This document shows, piece after piece, positions 23,813-35,157 of a stretch of 64,000 bases of DNA. Where the stretch lies: assembly GCA_916613615.1 (NCBI GenBank), contig OU744720.1, positions 71,626,471 through 71,690,470 on the forward strand, in the 5' to 3' direction. The DNA comes from Steromphala cineraria. Taxonomy: Eukaryota; Mollusca; Gastropoda; Trochida; Trochidae. Under the pieces are notes generated by a model. That model did no database searches, was not told the DNA's origin, and was given only the letters and a program-made list of their open reading frames with translations. Made by a program: the position numbers and the translations under genes. Every line of letters begins with the position of its first letter. The stretch's first letter is position 1.

Positions 23813-24172
23813 CACTCTCTCCCCACAGAGGCAGATCAAGTCATAAAATGTTTCATACAGCCTCTGTTCTATTACGACCAAATCCGTGGGTTTCGGCAGT
23901 TTCCCCTGGCGGACAAAATTTGAACCTCAATGCATTTGAATTTTTTTATCAAATGGTAACACTTCTCGCATGGAAAGGGTGGTTCATATCACAATGCTTT
24001 CGCCATGATTCAGTAGTCAAAATGATGATTTTAGAACAGCGTCGCTGATGGCACAACTAACTTTGATTGCCTGCAATCAGGCATCTCCAATTCTATCCCA
24101 CAAAGTCGGCGTAATAGAACAGAGGCTGTATCAAAATGTTCTGACTTCATCTGCCTCTGTGGAAAGAGAATG
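23813..24172 (+). mobile_element. Family A MITE copy 1, perfect 8-bp target duplication
   Basis: 360 bp. The TIR begins CACTCTCTCCCCACAGAGGC (consensus CATTCTCTCCCC...) and the right end mirrors it. Flanked by ATGTACAT at 23805-23812 and 24173-24180. It carries the 'tcataaaatgtttcatacagcctctg' variant of the subterminal hairpin loop, shared with copies at 34.8 and 44.1 kb (subfamily 2). Non-coding. Confidence 0.92.
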
Positions 24173-25688
24173 ATGTACATTACAATAAAAATAAAAAGAC
24201 ATGACATTTACATGTGCTAATTTTCCTCTTTTCCATGACATGTGAACCACTGATTTCCAAATGTAATCTTTAAGTTAGAAAGGTCCAATTTTTCATTACC
24301 GAAACATACATGGTTACACACATTATTTTCATACGTAATTGTTTACTTTGAAAACCCCACTTTTCCATTACCAACATATTAATGAACATGCATGTGCCAA
24401 TGAAATTTAAAAGAAAAACATATGAGACATTGGTTGTTGTAGCTCAACTTTTAGGTTGAAGGCTCGATTTATCCATTGCCATCATCAATTTTATCAAACA
24501 TAAGAGACATCCGATTTCATAACTATTTTAGCTTTCAGCCTCGACCTTTCATTACCAAAAACACAAGAGACTTTGACTCCTGTAACTTATCTTTGAACCC
24601 GTAGCTTTTGCATTATTTGTGAGATGGTCAGCACACGGGAAATTTACAATCCCCTCGTAGCGTTGGTCCTACTTTTGAAGTATTTGTTATTCCCGCTCTC
24701 ACCAAACAATACCTGTGAACTGTAATAGTCCCCCCCTGTCGTTTCAATAACATGTTATCGGACTTTGATACTAGTGATTACTATTGATGATAATAAACAT
24801 CTTAGTATATCATATGTGCATCTACGAATGCCATTGCTATGACAAATAATATTTTTATGATATTTGTTATTAAAATCTTAACTTAGAAGTTGATATTGTA
24901 TGCCATATGTGATTCCAACACGAATGTCTCGCTATTAGCCAACAACAGTTGACATTGACGTTACTGTGGATCAGGTTGAAGTATTATTTTAATGTATTCA
25001 CTTCTTTAATCCGTGTTAATTTTAAATCATCTCTTAATCTCCATCTCTGAAAGTGTTAAAGGGATATTTGATTGTTTATCAAAGATTTAAGAATTGTTTA
25101 CATATTTTGTGCCTCTATCGATGTATAATAGCAACAAATTGTATAAAATCGCGTCAACTTTGTCAAACAATTTACTATAAATTGAGTAGTGCTAAGTTGT
25201 TAGTTGGGTTTATTAAGTAATACCATGGAAATAACTTTTTTCTTAGGCTATCATAAATTGGGCACTCCATACCGTATTCACTTTGAACATATCGAAATAC
25301 AAATAGAGGACTAAATCGATGTGCTCTTGCAATATTTAACATTCTGATCCTTTATATAAGAAGATTATGACCTGAACATAATACTTGAATATGACAAGGT
25401 CTTTCTATAGGTTGTGATGAAAGTTTTGTACAGTCCGGAGCAGACATCAAGCTTCACATGGCAAACAAATTCAACTTTGGAATATCAACAGCGCAGTAAA
25501 TTGCTTTGTTGTATACGTAGTGTAATGATCTATCTTCCAATTCATCTCGAGGCTATTTCGTAATTCGTTAAGTACTGTTGACGAATTCTAAATTTCTAAA
25601 AATGAAATATTACATAGAAAAACTAACACATTCAAACGACCTTTCTCTAAGCAGCTATAGGAGGAATTTGCACTGTTCCGATGTTGTA
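24173..25688. other. AT-rich intergenic DNA between A copies
   Basis: No gene or repeat family recognised. Confidence 0.4.
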
Positions 25689-26038
25689 CATTCTCTCCCC
25701 ACAGAGGCAGATCAAGTCATGTTGATTTAGCCTCTATTCTATTACGCCGAAATCCGTGGGTTCCGGAAGTTTCACCTGGCGGAAAAAAACCCTCATCACA
25801 ATCTATTTGAATTTCTTTATCAAATGACAACGCTTCTCGCATGGAAAGGGTGGTTCATATCACAATGCTTTTGCCTTGATTCAGTAGCCAAAATGATGAT
25901 TTGAGAACAGCGTCGCTGATTACACAACTTACTTTGATTGCCTCCAATCAGGCATCTCCCATTCTATCCCACAAAGTCGGCGTAATATAACAGAGGCTGA
26001 ATCAACATGACTTGATCTGCCTCTGTGAGGAGAGAATG
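25689..26038 (+). mobile_element. Family A MITE copy 2, perfect 8-bp target duplication
   Basis: 350 bp. Flanked by ATGTTGTA at 25681-25688 and 26039-26046. TIRs are over 60 bp. Each TIR contains its own stem (AGAGGC...GCCTCT and ATCAA...TTGAT around GTCATG), so each end can form a separate hairpin. Subfamily 1. Confidence 0.93.
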
Positions 26039-26073
26039 ATGTTGTATTGATCAGTTCACAAAAGATTTATCAT

Positions 26074-26100
26074 GGTTATTTTACGAACGTTTCAATCAAC
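26074..26100 (-). repeat. Short fragment of repeat G
   Basis: GTTATTTTACGAACGTTTCAA occurs 36 bp after family A copy 2. Related sequence also adjoins copy 3 (27.7 kb), copy 4 (31.25 kb) and copy 9 (44.8 kb). Confidence 0.5.
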
Positions 26101-26931
26101 CGACTAACAACAATACATCCTGGTTTCCTAAGTGTATTACGCTGCGCTCCGACTGGCCACAGGCAAGGGTCAATTTAATGGCTCCGCCCATGGGGCAAGT
26201 CCAACATATGGCGGCTCAGCATCTTTTAACATAGGGATGTTTCCAAACAGACGTTAAGGATTTTTTGGTAGAATTTTCATCGGTACTGACATATTCATCA
26301 GAGTACATTGAACATATACATATATATCAAATCTCTTCGAAAAGCTTCCGTAGCTCTCTATTCACGTTTGAAAATTAGCGTTACTAGGCAACATGTAAAC
26401 AATACGGGGAAACAAATTTCAAACATCTGCATTATTTTAATTACTTGTTGTCATATCAAAATGTTAACAGAAAACATGTAATAATTATTTGAAATATAGA
26501 GGTCTATAAGAAATAAGATCATTTGTTACTCATGTTAATGCTTATCGTTTCAGTTGATACAACATAAAGGCATCAAGTCAAATTTTTCATGATAGAAACA
26601 CAGATAATGACTGCTCCAATTAAAAAAATATTTGGAAACTTTCTCAAGAATGCATAAGTTAAAACTTTAGTTAAAACAGTTGAAACGGTTGTGTTACTAG
26701 TACTCACATGGCGGGTCTTATCATACACATAAGCGCGTTGTTGGATTTGCATAAAAACTGATAATCATCATGTATATATTTTGGATTTATGAATGGGTAT
26801 GAATTTTGCATGATTATAATTTTAGATTACCTTTTGACACATTTGCCGATCGCCAGTACAGACACAACGGCAATGACACCTCCATAGACTATGATGAAGT
26901 CAGAACCATTTAACCGGCGTCTGGCAATACT

Positions 26932-27286
26932 TTAAAGGGACAGTAGCACGTTTTTAGGGGAAATACAAGGTGATGTCAGGGAAATGAAAACCATTGGTTC
27001 CAATATTGAATGACAATATATTTAAACTAAATGGAGCAGTGATAATTCAAATATATAACGTAAAGATTCCTTTTAGTTACACAAAATGAACTAAAGGTGT
27101 TCACACAAAATGGCCGCCAATGGATTTTATATGAATCTTCATACTTTGTCCTCTGACTATGGATAATTGGCTTGTATAAGGAGATTTTTGACACTGTCAA
27201 AATAATACATTTTACATTAACGTACAATTATCAGGGGAAACTTTAAAATATCAAATTATAAAAAAAACGTGCTACTGTCCCTTTAA
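26932..27286 (+). mobile_element. Family B MITE copy 4
   Basis: TTAAAGGGACAGTAGCACG at the left and the mirrored CGTGCTACTGTCCCTTTAA at the right. The two TIRs share the same A/T substitution relative to the other copies, so this copy belongs to a distinct sublineage. 355 bp, non-coding. Confidence 0.9.
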
Positions 27287-27333
27287 TCGCCCGTATAAAG
27301 GTGATGCTCCAGCTCTTTCCACATACTTTCACA

Positions 27334-27420
27334 CATCCTCGATTATCCAGCGCGTTCGTTCCGATAAATTTACACTACTAGTAGATTTATCGGAACGAAA
27401 GCGCTGGATTATCGAGGATG
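27334..27420. mobile_element. 87-bp snapback element with perfect 9-bp target duplication
   Basis: Nearly the whole element is one palindrome. The left arm starts CATCCTCGATTATCCAGCGC and the right arm is its complement, with one mismatch in about 36 bp and a centre around ACTACTAGTAG. Flanked by ACTTTCACA at 27325-27333 and 27421-27429 (the next base also matches). It is non-autonomous and depends on a transposase supplied elsewhere. The CAT(C/T)CTC start and 9-bp duplication resemble family A. Confidence 0.88.
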
Positions 27421-27459
27421 ACTTTCACACCGACACATCGCTTTTGAACCAACTTTCAT

Positions 27460-27737
27460 AACTTCATCTGGTGCCAACAATTGTAAAAAGAACTCATTTG
27501 TACATCTATTAATAACATAAAAGCATCTTTGACAAACAAATATTTTTGTACACATAAGGCTAACCGTTCAATAGGCGTTAGCCTATAAGGTTCAAATAAA
27601 CCAATATTTGATTTACAACAACACATTGTAAAGTTTGACTTGCACAATATCGATATTTAGATATTCCAATATTGTATTCATTATGTATTAAAACAACATC
27701 TCTAATGGCTATTTTACGAACGTTTCAACCAATTTCC
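27460..27737 (-). repeat. Repeat G, copy 1
   Basis: Read on the minus strand this matches 31253-31525 in the same order: GGTTGAAACGTTCGTAAAAT, then TATCGATA(T/C)TGTGCAAGTCAA, then GGTTAG(C/T)C...TATGTGTACAAAAA. The copies are diverged and unclassified. Family A copy 3 abuts its end. Confidence 0.6.
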
Positions 27738-28088
27738 CATTCTCTCCCCACAAAGGCAGATCAAGTCATGTTGATTTAGCCTCTGTTATATTACGCCGAC
27801 TTTGTAGGATAGAATGGGCGATGCCTGATTGGAGGCAATCAAAGTTAGTTGTGCAATCAGCGATGCTGTTCTTAAATCATCGATTTGGCTACTGAATCAA
27901 GGCAAAAGCATTGTGATATGAACCACCCTTTCCATGCGAGAAGCGTTGACATTTGATAAAGAAATTCAAATGGATTGTGATGCGGTTTTTTTCCGCCAGG
28001 TTAAACTGCCGAAACCCACGGATTTCGGCGTAATAGAACAGAGGCTAAATCAACATGACTTGATCTGCCTCTGTGAGGAGAGAATGCC
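27738..28088 (-). mobile_element. Family A MITE copy 3 (inverted orientation)
   Basis: 351 bp. TIR CATTCTCTCCCCACAAAGGC and its mirror GAGGAGAGAATG. The target duplication is no longer clear (CCAATTTCC versus CCAACGCCT), consistent with an older insertion. Internal open frames (27934-28119 +) are shadows of the MITE. Confidence 0.88.
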
Positions 28089-28384
28089 AACGCCTGAAAA
28101 ATATTGTTTTTTAGTATAAATAGCGTCTTTATTTTGTTTCGTTATAAGTCATCACTGGACGCGATGTGTTTTACGAACTTGGATGTTATATTTTAAAATC
28201 ATTGTTATAAATCCAGTGTTATTTTTAATTTTTAAAAAGGGTCAAACAAAATGAGAAACATGATTCGGAAGTATAACATAATCAGATCTTGAGGGTTAAA
28301 AAATATTAATAGAAAACCAAAATACCTGGTCAACTCTAAAAAGCCACTCCGTGAGTTGAGATTTACATTGAAAACAAGTATTTT

Positions 28385-29632
28385 TATACCCCCGCTACGA
28401 AGTAAGCGGGGGTATATAGCGGTCATTCTGTCCGTCCTTACGATCGGTCAATTATCTCAAAAACCTTTAGGTTTAGATCAATCAAACTTTGCACATATGT
28501 TAATCATAACCTTGTCAACAATGCTGACCACTTTTTAATTTTCTGGACTTTTTTTTTTTGACAGTTTCCATGGAAACGTCACTTTTTGGACTTAGTTATA
28601 TGGTGTACAATGGGAACAGATTTTCTCAGAAACTATAACACCTAGATGAGTGAAATTTTGGGTATGGATACACCTGATGATACTCTTGATCGAGTTCGAA
28701 AGCCATTTCCGAAATTTTATTATTGACAGAGTTATGGCCCTTGTTTCTGAAATTGGACTTGGAGCGATTAACAGGTCTGATGCTCCAATGGGGACAGATT
28801 TTCTCAGAAACTATAACACCTAGGTAAATGAAATTTTGGTTATGGATACACCTGATGATACTCTTGATCGAGTTCGAAAGCACATTTCCGAAATTTTATT
28901 TTTGACAGAGTTATGGCCCTTGTTTCTGAAATTGGACTTGGAGCGATTAACAGGTCTGATGCTCCAATGGGGACAGATTTCCGCAGAAACTATTACACCT
29001 AGATGAATGAATTTTTGGTTATGGGTAAACCTGATGATACTCTTCATCAAGTTTGAAAGCCATTCTCGAAATATTATTTTTCACAAGAGTTATGGCCATT
29101 TATTCTGGAATTTGACTGAAAATGGATCCATCTGATGATACTTTTCATTGAGTTTGAAAGCTGCTCCCAAATTTGCATATTGGGCCCTTGGGTTTGGGTT
29201 TGAACTTGGTGCAAATGACTAGTCTGATTCTCCAATTTGGACACGTTTTATCCGAACTTTTACAGTTAGGTAGAAGAAATTGTGGTTTTTGTTTCGCCTG
29301 ATGATACTCTTGACTCTTGCAAAGGACCAAAAATATGCCCAAATGGGTTTGGAAAGAGGGAGAACAAGATGTGTTTGTGAAACACGAATGCCCCCGGATG
29401 CATCCTGCTCGCTGTGTCAAGGTCAAGTCACAAGGTCAATTGTCATGGTGTCATCTGAAAGGTCTCCATATGTCAAGTATCAAAGACCTAGCTCTGACCA
29501 ATCAAAAGTTATGACCAAGGTTAATGTTTTTGGGGAAAAAACGGACAGACGGACAGGTGAAAAACAATATACCCCCGGAATCTCCGATTCGGGGGCATAA
29601 AAAATCAAACGGGGGTGTGTGAGCCATGCTCA
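28385..29632. mobile_element. Element C1: hairpin-ended repeat with internal about 179-bp tandem units
   Basis: It starts with a hairpin TATACCCCCGCT...AGCGGGGGTATA followed by a GTCCGTCC-rich stretch. The core has about 2.5 tandem units of 178-179 bp (marker GACAGATTTTCTCAGAAACT near 28615, 28793, 28972). It ends with a second hairpin around ATACCCCCGGAATC...GATTCGGGGG and a short terminal stem GTGAGCCATGCTCAC. No transposase is present. Similar architecture is seen in C2 (39.6 kb). The class is unknown. Short minus-strand frames here (28626-29426) repeat themselves because of the tandem units and are not genes. Confidence 0.65.
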
Positions 29633-30049
29633 CTTTTTTCTTGTTTTATTTAATGTCAATTTGTTGAATGAATATGTTAAGATATATAGATTTTTTATCA
29701 TGAATTATACCATCTATGTTCGTGTTAAAGCAACAGAATTAACGATTGAAATCACGGAGTGGCTATTTAAGCAATGGTCTGAAATATATCATACATCAAG
29801 GGGGTAAACTATTTGTTGGATTGAGTGTATGCCAAAATTGTTTTGAAAATAACTAAACCGTTTCGGGAAATGTTTATGCTTGTTTCTCAATTTTGACAAA
29901 TGAAGAGAATCCGTGAGGTATATAAATATGTCCATGTACAGATAACAAACATACAAAAGCAATTACTTTCAATCACAAAGAGTACAGACATTTGATTTAT
30001 AAATAGGGAAGAGTTTTGTGAATTTCTCAATTTCTTCCTTGCAGGGAAT

Positions 30050-30092
30050 GCGACGTTCGGATACGAGGTGGGTACCTACACCAAAACGTCGC
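30050..30092. repeat. Hairpin, family F
   Basis: Imperfect palindrome with arms GCGACGTT and AACGTCGC and an inner GGTGGGTACCTACACC. The right arm (ACACCAAAACGTCGC) resembles that of a longer hairpin at 62042-62120 (ATACCAAAATGTCGC). Confidence 0.5.
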
Positions 30093-30154
30093 ATGTCTGA
30101 CAACGCCTCTTGCTGTCAATCACATTCAAATATATTTAGTGTCCAACAGGCCCA

Positions 30155-30272
30155 GGGCCTCCTTTCACAAAGCAACCTTTACTAAGGTTGACCTTAACTC
30201 CCATTCTTTAACACCGCACTAAGGCTACCTTAAGGACTTACGATTACCTTAGGGCTTTGTGAAAGGGGACCC
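30155..30272. mobile_element. 118-bp foldback MITE
   Basis: TIRs GGGCCTCCTTTCACAAAGC on the left and GCTTTGTGAAAGGGGACCC on the right. The centre also has alternating inverted CTTAAGG/CCTTAAGG motifs. Non-coding. Confidence 0.65.
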
Positions 30273-30561
30273 AGAAACGTAATTAACGGATGCGTTTAAA
30301 TACGTAAGTAACAGCTTAAATTTGAATTTACCGCATTTGCAACTCACGTTTTACATTATGAAGATAGAAATTTGAAATAAGAGAAGCATTCGGATCAAAG
30401 GAAGGACGGACATGAGAAGAAATATTGCCAAAATGATAGAAATGTATTCAATTTTGGTATCAATCTTATTTTGTCACCAGTGTAAATTTTATGTATGCGT
30501 GTGTTTGTTCTATGTTTTGACGTTGACTAACAAATGCAAAACGTCTCTGTTACCTTTTGTA

Positions 30562-30908
30562 CATTCTCTCCCCACAGAGGCAAAGAGGCAAATCAAGTCA
30601 TGTTGATTTAGCCTCTGTTCTATTACGCCGAGTTTGTGGGATATAGAATGGGAGATGCCTGATTGGAGGCAATCAAAAGTAGTTGTGCAATCAGCGACGC
30701 TGTTCTTGAATCTGAAACAAGGCAAAAGCAATGTGATATAAACCACCCTTTCCATGCGAGAAGCCTTGTCATTTGATAAAGAAATTCAAATGTATTGTGA
30801 TGAACGTTTTTACCGCCAGGGGAAACTACCGGAACCCACGGATTTCGGCGTAATAGAACAGAGGCTAAATCAACATGACTTAATCTGCCTCTGTGGGGAG
30901 AGAATGCC
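30562..30908 (-). mobile_element. Family A MITE copy 4
   Basis: 347 bp. Flanks CCTTTTGTA and CCTTTGGTA match at eight of nine bases, giving a 9-bp target duplication. The left TIR carries a small internal duplication (AGGCAAAGAGGCAA). Confidence 0.9.
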
Positions 30909-31252
30909 TTTGGTAATGTATCCGTTGTCTTCGTTGCCCATTAAATATAGCACATTCTATCATATTTTACCTAATTTTCAGGATTTTAGTGTTTTATTGG
31001 ATAAAAAATTATGACATCATCATCTACCTCTGTTAGGAAATAATATCAAACATGATGCACATCCAAACTGGAAGGTTTAAAACGTGCCAGTTCTCAACTA
31101 GTATAAGCATTGCAAGCATGAAGGGACGGATACGATTTTAATTCTAATGCCTAAACATATACATTCAATATTTACTTTTCATTACAAACGATTCGTTCCC
31201 TGTTGTTAGCTTAAATATAATAAATAACTAAAACCAAACAAAGATCATTTAG

Positions 31253-31525
31253 TGGAAATTGGTTGAAACGTTCGTAAAATGACCATTACAGATCTGGTTT
31301 TTTTTTACACATTATTTATGTTGGGATATCTGAATATCGATACTGTGCAAGTCAATGTATATAATGTGATGTCGTAAAGATATATATTGAGAACAGCAAA
31401 TGCTTATGGAAAGGTTAGTCTAATTATGTGTACAAAAAGTGTCCCTTGTATTGATATTTGTGGTACACAGTTGTATGTTAATATCCGAAGATCATTTGCC
31501 GAAGGAAGCTAGACTGCAAGATGCT
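31253..31525 (+). repeat. Repeat G, copy 2
   Basis: Inverted relative to copy 1 at 27.5 kb, with the same block order (GAAACGTTCGTAAAATG, GATACTGTGCAAGTCAA, TATGTGTACAAAAAG). It lies 345 bp after family A copy 4. Confidence 0.55.
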
Positions 31526-31864
31526 TGTGCTAGATTTTATGGTTGACGACATTCATACGCCCTTATGTTGTTGCAACGTTACTTCATTTTTTTAAAGCTG
31601 ATATAATTAAATACAAAACAAAATGCACAAAACAGATAGGTAAAAGGTTTATTGAATTGGACAGACCTTTGTCGTTCAAAAACACATGCACGGTCGTTAC
31701 ACTTGTTTTGTTGAATTATGTAAATTAATAGTTAAGTAATTGTCATTGACAAGAATAAAAATGTCGCGTATCTTTCACTCAAACATCACGAATCTACGGA
31801 AGCGTTGAAGGGACATGAAGTAATAAAATTCATCTTCAACGCTTTCGTACGTCTCGGTTAACTG

Positions 31865-32162
31865 AGTGGGGCGGGATAGCGCAGTGGTTAGCGCGTTCGG
31901 ATCAGGAGGTCCGTGGTTCGAATCCCGCCAGGGGCTCGGCAACTTTATCTGCAGTAGAGATCTGTTCTATACGCAGTCAGGTTTGGGTGCAATGCTACAC
32001 TGAATTTCAGTGCAGTACCACCCATAGTTGCTAGTTCCAGCCGATGCTCGCAGGTTTCACCGCAATGCATAGCCACAATAGTTTTGCGGGCTTTCTCCCT
32101 GCAATAATACTAGCAGCCGCGATATAAGTGAAATACTCTTGAAAGCGGCGATAAAACCCACA
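31865..32162 (+). mobile_element. tRNA-derived SINE with 11-bp target duplication
   Basis: The head resembles a tRNA, with an A box (TAGCGCAGTGG, 31877-31888) and a perfect B box (GGTTCGAATCC, 31915-31925), the internal promoter elements of RNA polymerase III. A unique body of about 230 bp follows, ending in GATAAAACCCACA. Direct repeats TCGGTTAACTG flank it at 31854-31864 and 32163-32173, showing insertion by target-primed reverse transcription. It is not a functional tRNA because no full cloverleaf forms. Several SINE families are described in bivalves, but I cannot assign this one by eye. Confidence 0.85.
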
Positions 32163-32249
32163 TCGGTTAACTGTAAAAAGAAAACATATAACAATCAACC
32201 ATTTAAAGTCATGTTACTTTGAGCTTTAGATTGGAGTAATAGGAGTGAG

Positions 32250-32271
32250 CTGCCTCTGTAGGGAGAGAATG
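32250..32271 (-). mobile_element. Solo family A terminus
   Basis: CTGCCTCTGTAGGGAGAGAA followed by TG is a lone right-hand A terminus with no partner nearby in the right place. It is a truncated remnant. Confidence 0.6.
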
Positions 32272-32606
32272 AATATCCCAATTTATTGTATTTCCTACGT
32301 ATACGTTCATAGGTACTCTTCACATAGACCACGTTTAGCGTCGCGCACATCTATCGTTAAGTGTAGTATTCACAATGTGAGACAAGTTGGAACGTTTTTT
32401 GCATTGGAAAATTGGCTTTTGTATGGTATTTTTTTACAAGTTGCATCCCTGTAGTACACCGTTGTTAGAAAACTATAATCAATGAAATATTCTCTCAATC
32501 ATAAAATTTAATATTAGATATTTAGGGGATAAATCCATTCTGTTTTTTTATTTTGGGGTTGTATGTCGTGCATTCTTTACCCCTATAAATATAATTTCAA
32601 ACCGAG

Positions 32607-32912
32607 CTTGCTCTAGGCAGATCTCCTCTTTGTTGATTTCGCCTCTGTTCTATTACGCCGAAATCCGTGGGTTCCGGGAAAAACTTTCATCACAATACTT
32701 TTGAATTTCTTTATCAAATGACCAGGCTTCTCGAATGGAAAGGGTGGTTCATATCACAATGCCTTTGCCTTGTTTCAGTAGCCAAAATGATGATTTAAAA
32801 ACAATTTCGCTGATTGCACAACTAATGTTGATTGCCTCCAATCAGGCATCTCCCATTCTATCCAACAAGATCGGCGTAACAGAACAAATAACATGACTTG
32901 ATCTTCCTCTAA
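32607..32912 (+). mobile_element. Family A MITE copy 6, degenerate
   Basis: The internal blocks are clear (TTACGCCGAAATCCGTGGG, GGAAAGGGTGGTTCATATCA) but both outer TIRs are damaged: the CCCCACAG block is missing at the left and the right end is blurred. Boundaries are approximate. Confidence 0.75.
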
Positions 32913-32924
32913 ATTTGAACAGGA

Positions 32925-34795
32925 GACATATCACTAATCTGGGAATATTACTCTTTTCAAGTTGCACATTAGAATGGATATACAGCCGGACTTGTATGGC
33001 CCTTTTTTATTTTCAATATACCCAAACCACCATGAATTTCTTCATTTTGTTATACGTTTCATTTGGTGTAAGATATTTTTATATAGAATTTAAATAACGG
33101 TTTAAATAGTCATTTCATATTGAAGCAAACTCATAATATTAATAGGGAAGATAGGTAATTTACCAAAATCTCTCTCACATTATTTTCTAACGCTGTTGCC
33201 TTTCCAAACAATATCTTATTTGCTCACCTCCCCTTTACGAAAAATGTTGCAGATGTGCTACTCGAAGTCCAGATTCAGTACGTTATTCAGCCATTGCCTT
33301 TGAAATACCTTCCTGTCAATCAAGGTAGAATAGGTCTGAACATTCTCATGTTTCAGCTTTAACGCTTTCATGTGAGAAACAGCCCATTCAAGATAAAAAC
33401 TGTGTTTGTAAATGTTTTTATTGTTCAATGCAACAAGTTGTGAGAATTCCGCTAAAGAATTATTGTGAGCATCAATAAATATTTTTCAGTAATTCCTTAA
33501 CCAGAAAATCTTCTTTGTGACACTTTAAACTAGGATATGCTGATCTGAAATGACAAACCCAACTGCTTCAATGTCGGCAAGCAGATCACATTTATCTGCA
33601 TATCTCCGCAGATGCACAGAGTCAAATTTTTTTCACAGCAGATGATTTATGAAGTTTCAACCATGCAACAAAATCCCTGAGAGTGATTTCTTTGGTAACA
33701 GAAACAACAGGTAGGGTCGTACGACCAACTCTGGTCACCCGAAACGTTTCTCGTAAATCGTAATTTTATGTCAATAATAACTACCTTTGTTTTGACCTCT
33801 GCAATAATTCAAGTGATATCGATCATGAATTGTGCTGATTTTTCATCTAGTTATTAATCATCTTTTCAATTAAACAGATTGCAAAAAAATGGGTCTGCCA
33901 TGTAAACGGGTAAATTCGGTCATGTTCGAGGTTCTTCCGTACTCGCGTGCAAAATCACGCTCGATGATCATTACAAAAAAAATGTGAGCAAATTGTTTAA
34001 AACTAACGACTGTTCCAGTAATATTATTTCATCAGGATATCTAATCTATTTTCCCCATTATCAATGTCAATTATCTAGGATAATAATTGTAACTGTCATA
34101 CCACATCCACTTGGGCTTATTGATGCTTTTTATCTAGTTGGATTTAAGACAGGCGGTATTTAGATCACATTCGTAAGTGGTATTATTTGCTTAATCTTGT
34201 GTTGGACTTTAAGAGTATGAAATGAAAGATTAAATTAATTTGTTAATTAACAAATTATACTATTTGTATTATTGCATTATTCATATTCAAGCCATTGATA
34301 CAATACATTTAATTACTCCAGTGGTTTTGATTAAAACTGACAATATTTTATAAGTGGTCAGTCATATTTTATCAATTGTTATTAAACAGTTACATACTAT
34401 CAATTAAATTAATAAAATTATCATTATATTATGTCATTGAATACTTTATACAATATAAGCATTAACTATATCATGTACACATGTAGCAAACGTGTTACCC
34501 ATGTGGTAAGGTATGGGTTCAGGGATACCTGAGAGAATGTTCTGGAACAGACAAGGATGTGGGTATTAATTGTTGATCGTTTATTTCATCAGCAGAGAAA
34601 TATGGCGTCGCGAACAAGAAGGACGTTACATGGTCATTAGCATGGAGTTGCATCCCTTTGATAATGGTTAACAACAGTCAACTAGCGAAGCACACATAAA
34701 ATCAGTTACAATGTCATTTTCATGAAGCCTCAACAGGGTTAACTCAGTAACTGCATTATGTTTTCTTGTTTACAGTAGATACAAACAAGTCCCTG
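32925..34795. other. AT-rich intergenic DNA
   Basis: No gene or named repeat recognised in nearly 1.9 kb. Confidence 0.4.
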
Positions 34796-34803
34796 AGTAC
34801 CAT

Positions 34804-35157
34804 CAGTCTCTCCCCAAAGAGGCAGATCAAGTCATGAAATGTTGATACAGCCTCTGTTCTATTACGCCGACTTAATGGGATAGAATGGGAGATGCCTGAT
34901 TGGAGGCAATCAAAGTTAGTTGTGCAATCAGCGACGCTGTTCTAAAATCATCATTTTGGCTGCTAAATGATGGCAAAAGCATTGTGATATGAAGCACCCT
35001 TTTCATGCAAGAAGCTCTGTCATTTGCTAAAGAAATTCAAATGGATTGTAGCGCAATGTTTTTGCGGCGGGGGAAACTGCCGGAAACCACGGATTTCGGC
35101 GTAATAGAACAGATGCTCTATCAACATTTCATGATCTGCCTCTGTGGGGAGAGAATG
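34804..35157 (-). mobile_element. Family A MITE copy 7 (subfamily 2)
   Basis: 354 bp with TIR CAGTCTCTCCCCAAAGAGGC. It carries the ATGAAATGTTGATACAGCC loop variant at the left TIR and its complement at the right, so the variant spans both TIRs. No clear target duplication remains. Confidence 0.88.

Noticed and set aside
28626..29050. Repeated minus-strand frames as a duplicated protein
   Set aside because: They are the same 179-bp tandem unit of element C1 read several times.
31866..31940. Functional tRNA gene
   Set aside because: Only A and B boxes are present. No full cloverleaf forms, and the sequence is the head of a SINE with flanking target duplications.
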